Shown one piece after another: positions 34,169-40,366 of a stretch of DNA of 40,366 nt; the stretch's first letter is position 1, and every line of letters starts with the position of its first letter. The translations under genes and the position numbers were made by a program. Location of the stretch: NCBI GenBank assembly GCA_000437215.1, contig FR898631.1, positions 26,565 through 66,930 of the forward strand. The letters run 5' to 3'. Below the pieces are notes generated by a model, which worked only from the letters and a program-made list of their open reading frames with translations, did not search any database and had not been told where the DNA came from. The stretch comes from Clostridium sp. CAG:440. GTDB taxonomy: Bacteria; Bacillota; Clostridia; TANB77; CAG-508.

Positions 34169-34195
34169 ACTATATCTATGCAAAATAGATATAGT
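34169..34195. promoter_or_regulatory. Perfect 11-bp palindrome between spoVB-like gene and uvrB
   Basis: ACTATATCTAT and its exact inverse, five bases apart, in the divergent intergenic region. It lacks the GAAC..GTTC core of a Gram-positive LexA box. It may be a binding site for a regulator of one or both genes, or a leader hairpin of uvrB. Confidence 0.5.
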
Positions 34196-34256
34196 ATGAT
34201 ACAATATTTGTTAGACATATTAGTTGTTTGATAATGAATAATAGAAAGGAGACAAT

Positions 34257-36219
34257 ATGTTTAAATTACATTCGCAATATAAGCCAACAGGAGATCAACC
34301 ACAAGCAATTGAATACTTATCAAACGGAATTAAAGAAGGTAAGAAATTCCAGACACTTCTAGGAGTTACAGGATCTGGAAAAACTTTTACAATGGCCAAC
34401 ATAATTCAAAAAGTACAAAAGCCAACACTTGTTTTAGCACATAACAAGACGCTAGCACGGACAATTATATTCCGAGTTCAAGGAGTTTTTTCCAGAAAAC
34501 AATGTTGAATATTTTGTTTCATATTATGATTATTACCAACCAGAAAGTTATATAGCACAGTCAGACACATATATAGAAAAAGACTCATCAATAAATGACG
34601 AAATAGATAAATTAAGACATTCAGCAACATTATCATTGTTTGAAACAAGAGATGTAATAATAGTTGCTTCTGTATCATGTATATATGGATTAGGAGATCC
34701 CGTAGATTACCAAGAAATGATGTTATCTCTAAGACCTGGGATGCAAAAATCAAGAGATGCTGTAATGAAAAAATTGATAAATATGCAATATACAAGAAAT
34801 GAGATAGATTTTAAAAGAGGAACATTTAGAGCAAAAGGAGACATTTTAGAAATTTATCCTTCTTCACAAAGTGAATCTGCTGTAAGAGTTGAATTTTGGG
34901 GAGATGAAATAGAAAAAATTACAGAAATAAATCCATTAACTGGAAAGGGAATTGGAACTAGAATGCATATATTGATTCCACCAGCTTCACAATATGTAAC
35001 TAGTAAAGATAAAATGGAAAAAGCTATAAAAACAATTGAAGAGGAATTAGAAGAAAGGATAGAGTATTTTAAGTCGCAAAATAAGTTAATAGAAGCACAG
35101 CGTATAGAAGAAAGAACAAATTTTGATATAGAAATGATGAAAGAAACAGGATTTTGTTCTGGAATAGAAAATTATTCAAGGCATATAAGTCAAAGACCAG
35201 CAGGAAGCCCACCATATACTTTATTTGATTATTTTCCAGATGACTTCTTACTTTTAATTGACGAATCCCATGCAACAATTCCACAAGTAAGAGCAATGTA
35301 TAATGGTGATAGATCTAGAAAAGAATCACTTGTAAATTATGGATTTAGATTACCTTCTGCATTTGACAACAGACCATTAAAATTTAGTGAATTTGAAGAA
35401 AGGCTAAACCAAGTAATATTTGTTAGTGCAACACCTGCAGAATATGAAAAAGAAAAAGCTAAAGATAATGTTGTAGAACAAATTATAAGACCTACAGGAT
35501 TGTTGGATCCAAAAGTTATAGTAAAACCTGTTACAAACCAAATAGATGACTTGCTAGAACAAATAAGAATAAGAATAGAAAAGAATGAAAGAGTTTTAGT
35601 TACAACATTAACAAAGAAAATGGCAGAAGATTTAACATCATATTTAAAAAGCTTAGATATAAAAGTAAATTATATACATTCAGATACTAAAGCTTTAGAA
35701 AGAATGGAGATAATAAGAAAATTAAGACTTGGAGAATTTGATGTATTAGTTGGTATTAATTTGTTAAGAGAGGGACTAGATATTCCAGAGGTTTCTTTAG
35801 TTGCAATATTAGATGCTGACAAAGAAGGATTTCTTCGCTCAGAACGTTCTCTTATTCAAACAATTGGACGTGCTGCAAGAAATACAGATGGAACAGTTAT
35901 TATGTATGCAGACGAATTAACTGATTCTATGGACAAGGCTATAACAGAGACAAATAGAAGAAGAAAAATACAAGAAGAATATAATAAAAAACATGGAATA
36001 ACACCAAAAACTATTAAAAAAGATATTAGAGATTCGATAAAAGCAACACTTACGCAAGATATTGGTGTTGAATATAAATTAGAAAAACAAGAAGATGTTA
36101 AAGAAACAATAAATAAATTAACAGACGAGATGCTAAATTATGCTGCAGCAATGGAATTTGAGAAAGCTGCAGAATTGAGAGATAAGATTAAAGAATTGGA
36201 GAAATTATTAGAAAACTAA
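34257..36219 (+). CDS. uvrB: Excinuclease ABC subunit B, one +1 frameshift at CGG
   Basis: UvrB is the central helicase-like subunit of nucleotide excision repair, loaded by UvrA and cut by UvrC. It starts MFKLHSQYKPTGDQPQAIEYL with Walker A GVTGSGKT (residues 36-43). After Ala67 the zero frame reads GCA CGG ACA and ends at residue 83. Skipping C gives NKTLAGQLYSEFKEFFPENNVEYFVSYYDYYQPESYIAQSDT, exactly the Gram-positive UvrB sequence including the beta-hairpin, and a 653-residue protein of normal length. Later motifs are IYGLGDP, LLIDESHATIPQ, SATPAEYE, GINLLREGLDIPEV, QTIGRAARN and the C-terminal UVR domain ending ELRDKIKELEKLL. ATG at 34257 follows AAAGGAGA. A DNA-repair gene with no other damage is hard to explain as a pseudogene. 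Confidence 0.93.
34458..34461 (+). other. Candidate +1 frameshift site CGGA (uvrB)
   Basis: Codons CTA GCA CGG ACA ATT; skipping the C at 34458 gives CTA GCA GGA CAA TTA TAT, LAGQLY, the invariant UvrB segment of Gram-positive bacteria. The zero frame meets TGA 16 codons after CGG. Confidence 0.9.
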
Positions 36220-36315
36220 ACATAAAACATCATGTAATTTTTGTAATATATTTGTAACATAAATGTAATAAAACAAAATTACTTAGAAATAATTACATTT
36301 TTTTAAAACAAAAAT

Positions 36316-36342
36316 AAAAAAGTTGCAATTGCAACTTTTTTT
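36316..36342. terminator. Palindromic terminator after uvrB
   Basis: AAAAAGTTGCAATTGCAACTTTTT, a perfect palindrome without a spacer loop, flanked by A and T runs, between uvrB and nrdD. Confidence 0.75.
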
Positions 36343-36353
36343 AATTTGTTTTG

Positions 36354-36362
36354 TGTTATAAT
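36354..36362 (+). promoter_or_regulatory. Extended -10 promoter of nrdDG
   Basis: TGTTATAAT, a TG-extended perfect -10 box, 30 bases before the GTG start. No -35 at proper spacing and no clear NrdR box were found. Confidence 0.55.
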
Positions 36363-36391
36363 TTACTCATCAAATAAAAGGAGGAAGAAAA

Positions 36392-38551
36392 GTGAAAATT
36401 ATAAAAAGAGACGGAACAATAGTTGATTATGATCCAGAAAAAATAAGAGTTGCAATTGGAAAAGCAAACAATGAAGTAAGAAGAAAAGAAAAAGCCACAA
36501 AAGAAGAAATTGAAGAAATAATAGATTATATTGAAGAACTAGACAAAAAAAGAATTCTAGTTGAAGATGTTCAAGATATTATAGAACAACAATTAATGTC
36601 AATTGGAAAATATGAATTAGCAAAAAAATACATAACATATAGATATACAAGAGCATTAGTAAGAAAAGCAAATACAACAGACCAATCTATAAAAGAATTA
36701 ATAGAAGGTGAAAGTGAATATTGGAATAATGAAAATTCTAATAAAAATGCAAAATTAGTAACAACACAAAGAGATTATTTAGCTGGAATTACAAGTACAG
36801 ATATAACAAGAAGATTCTTACTTCCTGAAGACATAGTAAAAGCACATGATGAGGGAATTATACATTTTCATGATGCAGATTATTTTGCACAAAATGCATT
36901 ACATAATTGTGATTTAATAAATCTAGAAGACATGTTGCAAAATGGTACAAATATTAATGGTGTAATGATAGAAAAACCACATAAATTTTTAACAGCAATG
37001 ACAATAGCAACACAAATTATAACAGCAGTAACATCTAGTCAATATGGTGGAGCTACAGTAACAATGACACATTTAGCACCATTTGTAAGAGATAGTTATA
37101 ACTTTTATTTGAAAAAATATGAAGATAGAAAATTTAGTAAAGAAGATTGTATAAAATATGCAAAAGAAGATTTAGCAAAAGAGATTAAAGATGGGGTACA
37201 AACATTCCAATATCAAATAAATTCAATGACAACAACAAATGGACAATCACCATTTTTAAGTGTATGCTTTTATTTAGGAGAAACAGAAGAATATAAAGAA
37301 GAATTAGCAATGATAATAAAAGAATTTTTAGAGCAAAGAATTGTTGGAATGAAAAACGAAAAGGGTGTATATATTACGCCAGCATTTCCAAAACTATTAT
37401 ATGTTCTAGAAAAAGATAATGTAACAGAAGATAGCAAATATTGGTATTTAACAGAGCTTGCAGCAAAATGTACAGCAAAAAGAATGGTACCAGATTACAT
37501 ATCAGAAAAGAAAATGTTAGAATTAAAAGTGGATAAAAATGGAAATGGAAATTGTTACCCATGTATGGGATGTCGTTCATTTTTAACACCTTATGTTGAT
37601 CCAGCAACAAATAAACCAAAATATTATGGTAGATTTAACCAAGGTGTTGTAACAATAAACTTAGTAGATGTTGCATTATCATCTTCAGGTGATATGGACA
37701 AGTTCTGGAAAATATATGATGAAAGACTTGAATTATGTCATAAAGCATTACAATTAAGACATGAAAGACTTTCTAAAGCAACAAGTGACATTGCACCAAT
37801 CTTATGGCAATATGGAGCACTTGCAAGATTAAAAAAAGGTGAAAGCATACATCCATTATTACATGGAGGCTATTCAACAATTTCACTTGGTTATGCAGGA
37901 TTATATGAATGTGTAAAATATATGACAGGAGATAGTCATACAGATAATGGTAGAGGAAAAGAATTTGCAGTTCAAGTAATGCAAAAAATGAATGAAAGAT
38001 GTAAGGAATGGAAAGAAAAAGAAGATATTGATTACAGTGTATATGGAACACCAATTGAGTCAACAACATACAAATTTGCAAAATGTTTAAAAAATAGATT
38101 TGGAGTAATAGAAGGAATTACAGACAGAGACTATATAACAAACTCTTATCATGTTCCTGTATTTGAAGAAATAGATGCATTTTCAAAATTAAAATTAGAA
38201 AGTGAATTCCAAAAATTAAGTCCAGGAGGAGCAATATCTTATGTAGAAACTCCAAACTTACAAAATAACTTAGAAGTTGTTATTCAAATCATCAAATTTA
38301 TTTATGACAATATTATGTATGCTGAATTAAATACAAAATCAGATTATTGTCAAAAATGTGGTTTTGATGGAGAAATACAAATTGATGATAATTTAGAATG
38401 GTATTGCCCAAATTGTGGAAACAGAGACCACAATACACTAAATGTAGCAAGAAGAACATGTGGGTATATTGGAAGTAATTTCTGGAACAAAGGAAGAACA
38501 CAAGAAATAAAAGAAAGAGTTTTACACATAGATAACAAAGATGATGAATAA
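36392..38551 (+). CDS. nrdD: Anaerobic ribonucleoside-triphosphate reductase
   Basis: The oxygen-sensitive glycyl-radical enzyme that reduces ribonucleoside triphosphates to deoxynucleotides under anaerobic growth. The 719-residue product has an N-terminal ATP-cone (IIKRDGTIVDYDPEKIRVAI), the catalytic core with LHNCDLIN, GGATVTMTHLAPFV, and NCYPCMGCRSFL, a C-terminal zinc site CQKC...CPNC (about residues 650-680) and the glycyl-radical loop RRTCGYIGSNFWNKGRTQEI near the end. The start is GTG, 36392, eight bases after AAGGAGGAAG. nrdG, its activase, follows after 23 bases. Glycine-radical formation by NrdG requires an Fe-S cluster, which ties it to the suf operon in the same window. Confidence 0.95.
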   Translation: MKIIKRDGTIVDYDPEKIRVAIGKANNEVRRKEKATKEEIEEIIDYIEELDKKRILVEDVQDIIEQQLMSIGKYELAKKYITYRYTRALVRKANTTDQSIKELIEGESEYWNNENSNKNAKLVTTQRDYLAGITSTDITRRFLLPEDIVKAHDEGIIHFHDADYFAQNALHNCDLINLEDMLQNGTNINGVMIEKPHKFLTAMTIATQIITAVTSSQYGGATVTMTHLAPFVRDSYNFYLKKYEDRKFSKEDCIKYAKEDLAKEIKDGVQTFQYQINSMTTTNGQSPFLSVCFYLGETEEYKEELAMIIKEFLEQRIVGMKNEKGVYITPAFPKLLYVLEKDNVTEDSKYWYLTELAAKCTAKRMVPDYISEKKMLELKVDKNGNGNCYPCMGCRSFLTPYVDPATNKPKYYGRFNQGVVTINLVDVALSSSGDMDKFWKIYDERLELCHKALQLRHERLSKATSDIAPILWQYGALARLKKGESIHPLLHGGYSTISLGYAGLYECVKYMTGDSHTDNGRGKEFAVQVMQKMNERCKEWKEKEDIDYSVYGTPIESTTYKFAKCLKNRFGVIEGITDRDYITNSYHVPVFEEIDAFSKLKLESEFQKLSPGGAISYVETPNLQNNLEVVIQIIKFIYDNIMYAELNTKSDYCQKCGFDGEIQIDDNLEWYCPNCGNRDHNTLNVARRTCGYIGSNFWNKGRTQEIKERVLHIDNKDDE

Positions 38552-38574
38552 AAAGAAGGGACATAAAGAAAGCT

Positions 38575-39066
38575 ATGAGATATAATAAAATTAGAAAAAT
38601 GGACATATCAGATGGACCAGGAGTTAGAGTATCAATATTTATGCAAGGATGTACATTTAATTGTAAAAACTGTTTTAATCCAGAAACACATGACTTTAAG
38701 GGTGGAAAAGAATTTAATGATGAAACAATAAAAAGAGTTTTAGAATTATGTGAAAATGAAAATGTAGAAGGTTTATCTATACTTGGTGGAGAACCAATGA
38801 ATTCTGCTAATATAGAAGGAACGACAAAACTTGCAAAAGCATTTAAAGAAAAATTTCCTAATAAAAACTTATGGGCATGGTCTGGTTATTTATTTGATAA
38901 AGATTTAAAATACAAAGAAATTACAAAATATTTGGATGTCTTAGTAGATGGACAATATGTAGATGAATTGCATAACCCAACATTAAAATGGAAAGGCTCA
39001 GAGAATCAAAGAGTTATTGACGTGAAGAAAAGCCTAAAAGAAAATAGAGTAATTACCATAAAATAA
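38575..39066 (+). CDS. nrdG: Anaerobic ribonucleotide reductase activating protein
   Basis: A 163-residue radical-SAM enzyme that makes the glycyl radical on NrdD. It has the 4Fe-4S motif CTFNCKNC (C-x3-C-x2-C, about residues 26-33), the SAM-binding GGEP in LSILGGEPMN, LWAWSGYLF and the C-terminal LVDGQYVDELHNPTLKWKGSENQRVIDVKKSL, all standard for NrdG. ATG at 38575; the upstream AAGAAGGGA site is somewhat distant, and AAAGAAAG may also act. Directly after the stop, within a few bases, comes a copy of the palindromic repeat. Confidence 0.94.
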   Translation: MRYNKIRKMDISDGPGVRVSIFMQGCTFNCKNCFNPETHDFKGGKEFNDETIKRVLELCENENVEGLSILGGEPMNSANIEGTTKLAKAFKEKFPNKNLWAWSGYLFDKDLKYKEITKYLDVLVDGQYVDELHNPTLKWKGSENQRVIDVKKSLKENRVITIK

Positions 39067-39105
39067 AAATTGCCACCAGTTCCGGGTTTAAATGGCAATA
39101 AATTG
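39067..39105 (+). repeat. Third copy of the palindromic repeat unit, after nrdG
   Basis: A single unit of the repeat seen at 14202-14465: ATTGCCA..GTTCCGGGTTTAAATGGCAATAAATTG, with TTGCCA / TGGCAA ends. Like the copy after fba, it begins immediately after a stop codon in the context TAAAAATTGCCA. The bases beyond it to 39292 are AT-rich with a small AAACCTT / AAGGTTT hairpin (39240-39256); I see no gene there. Confidence 0.8.
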
Positions 39106-39292
39106 CAATTGACATAAAGGTTTAGTTAATAATAATTATAACTAGTTTAATTGATTACTTTGAAGGAATACTTGCAAAATTATATTTAATTTGATAAAAT
39201 ATAAAAGAAGTTTAAATTAAAACTATTAAATAAGTACTTAAACCTTCAAAAGGTTTGACAAAAATATTATTTACAACAAGGAGGTTTTCTAT

Positions 39293-39415
39293 ATGAAAAA
39301 AGTACTTAAAGCTGTAGGGATTATTATAGCAGGAATTGTAGGTGTTATAACATTAAGTGTTTTAATCTTAATGTCTAGTGACAACTGGTACAATTACGAA
39401 GATGATTATTATTAA
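39293..39415 (+). CDS. Small single-span membrane protein, 40 residues
   Basis: A 40-residue peptide MKKVLKAVGIIIAG... with one hydrophobic helix (about residues 6-27) and an acidic aromatic tail SSDNWYNYEDDYY. CAAGGAGG stands eight bases before the ATG, and a clear terminator follows the stop, so it is very likely a real gene. The basic N-terminus should stay inside and the tyrosine-rich acidic tail outside. No known family; possibly a partner of a membrane protein. Confidence 0.7.
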   Translation: MKKVLKAVGIIIAGIVGVITLSVLILMSSDNWYNYEDDYY

Positions 39416-39430
39416 TCTTCAAAGCATTAT

Positions 39431-39466
39431 AAAGCTCTCATTAAAAATGAGGGCTTTATTTTTTTC
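39431..39466 (+). terminator. Terminator after the 40-residue gene
   Basis: AAAGC.CTCATT / AATGAG.GCTTT stem with one mismatched pair, then ATTTTTTT. Confidence 0.85.
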
Positions 39467-39476
39467 ATTTTTTATA

Positions 39477-39504
39477 TTTACATTTTATTAATTTGTGATA
39501 GAAT
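39477..39504 (+). promoter_or_regulatory. Possible promoter of the deacetylase gene
   Basis: TTTACA (39477-39482), 16-base spacer, TAGAAT (39499-39504), 23 bases before the ATG. Confidence 0.5.
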
Positions 39505-39526
39505 ATCTTAGGTAAGGGGAAATAAA

Positions 39527-40336
39527 ATGAAAAGTAAAATAAAAAGAATTGTTATAGGAATATTAATTTCGATATTAGTATTGTGTGCTGGATTTATTTG
39601 CTATGATAGAATTACAATAAATAATCAATATTATATAGGAGAAAAGGAATTATACATACCAATATTTGTTTATCATAATATTGTAAGTGACGAGTCCCAA
39701 ATAGCATACGATTATATGCAAACAACTAAAAAAACATTTGAAGAGCAATTAACAGGATTACAAACAGTAGGATATCATTTTATAAATTATAATGATTTAA
39801 TAGAATATAAAAAAGGAAATAAAAAAATATACAAAAAATCATGTTTAATAACATTTGATGATGGCTATGAAGGAGTATATAAAAATGCATATCCTATAGC
39901 TAAGAAATATAATATACCATTTGCAATGTTTATTATTAATAAAAATATGGGGAACCAAGGCGTAATCACTTGGGAACAAGCAAAAGAAATGAAAGAGAGC
40001 GGATTAGTTACAATTGCATCACATAGTGTGGATCATCCCGAATTTACTAGAATAAGCACTAAAGATGCTTGTGATAATGTAAATAAATCTTATAATGAAA
40101 TAGAGGAAAAATTAGGAAAAGAAAATACAAAAATATTTACATATCCATATGGATTATATACTACAGAGCAAGAAGAAAAATTAAAAGAGCAAGGTTATAT
40201 ACAAAATTTAACTGATAATAAGATTAATAAAAGCAGCAACTTGAATTTATATGGCCTTCATAGGTGTTATCCATTAAATGATTCAATATATAAAATTATG
40301 GCCAAAATCATATATAGAACTATAAGATATAATTAG
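39527..40336 (+). CDS. Membrane-anchored polysaccharide deacetylase (NodB family)
   Basis: A 269-residue cell-surface enzyme expected to remove acetyl groups from peptidoglycan or another polysaccharide. An N-terminal anchor (residues 6-24) is followed by IFVYHNIV and the NodB domain: TFDDGYEG (first motif with the catalytic Asp and a metal Asp), SHSVDHPEF (second motif, H-x4-H metal ligands), and YPYGLYT (third motif). The C-terminus with LYGLHRCYPLND is usual for the family. AAGGGGAA precedes the start. It is the last complete gene in the window. The exact substrate is unknown. Confidence 0.9.
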   Translation: MKSKIKRIVIGILISILVLCAGFICYDRITINNQYYIGEKELYIPIFVYHNIVSDESQIAYDYMQTTKKTFEEQLTGLQTVGYHFINYNDLIEYKKGNKKIYKKSCLITFDDGYEGVYKNAYPIAKKYNIPFAMFIINKNMGNQGVITWEQAKEMKESGLVTIASHSVDHPEFTRISTKDACDNVNKSYNEIEEKLGKENTKIFTYPYGLYTTEQEEKLKEQGYIQNLTDNKINKSSNLNLYGLHRCYPLNDSIYKIMAKIIYRTIRYN

Positions 40337-40366
40337 ACATTGGGACGGGGTTTTTGTCTTAAGGTT

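Overview
The window is a very AT-rich stretch of an anaerobic, Clostridia-like Bacillota genome. Arginine is written mostly as AGA, ribosome binding sites are strong AGGAGG types and promoters are near-consensus sigma-A. It carries class III (anaerobic) ribonucleotide reductase, a SUF Fe-S operon, Feo ferrous iron uptake, CarD and a SpoVB-like flippase. An uncultured gut-type lineage is a reasonable guess; the species cannot be told from this sequence.

Layout. 1-2.0 kb (minus): feoB (running off the left edge) and feoA. 2.1-3.4 kb: dut and carD. 3.4-6.0 kb (minus): mgtA-like P-type ATPase. 6.2-8.1 kb: surface beta-helix protein. 8.2-12.9 kb: a peroxiredoxin gene split at its active-site motif by a 3.98-kb serine-recombinase element (ATPase, two small proteins, recombinase). 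13.0-14.9 kb: DUF1540 protein, class II aldolase, a 74-bp-arm inverted-repeat element, smpB. 15.0-16.6 kb: a compositionally foreign gene and two secreted, C-terminally anchored proteins. 16.7-23.5 kb: DtxR-like regulator, sufCBDSU, an RNA m5C methyltransferase and a thioesterase. 23.6-26.2 kb: a second foreign-looking gene and a membrane-anchored protein. 26.3-32.8 kb: MATE-kinase fusion, CmpB-type membrane protein, heterodimeric ABC exporter. 32.8-36.2 kb: spoVB-like (minus) and uvrB. 36.4-39.1 kb: nrdD-nrdG. 39.3-40.3 kb: a 40-aa membrane peptide and a polysaccharide deacetylase.

Main discovery. Four conserved genes (feoB, mgtA, spoVB-like, uvrB) are interrupted by +1 frameshifts at six places, and all six are the same event: one extra C directly before a conserved glycine codon, so the zero-frame codon is CGG and the correct protein resumes if C is skipped and GGA or GGT is read as Gly (equivalently CGGN read as Gly). 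By manual reading of both strands I found no other in-frame CGG in the native-looking genes. The only two others lie in the two compositionally foreign genes, where a +1 shift would quickly reach a stop. This suggests that CGG is not an ordinary Arg codon here but an efficient +1 frameshift or quadruplet signal, perhaps after loss of tRNA-Arg(CCG). It is inferred from sequence only; the tRNA genes that would decide it are not in this window. The outermost feoB site is weaker because it lies at the very edge of the contig and resembles adapter sequence.

Other points of interest are the element that splits the peroxiredoxin between two codons of its active-site motif, with a reconstructable attP carrying perfect 10-bp arms; a DtxR-family regulator lacking most usual metal ligands but bearing three C-terminal cysteines in front of the suf operon; a palindromic repeat family placed right at gene ends, which supplies the last codons of smpB; and a MATE transporter fused to a cytidylate-kinase-like domain.
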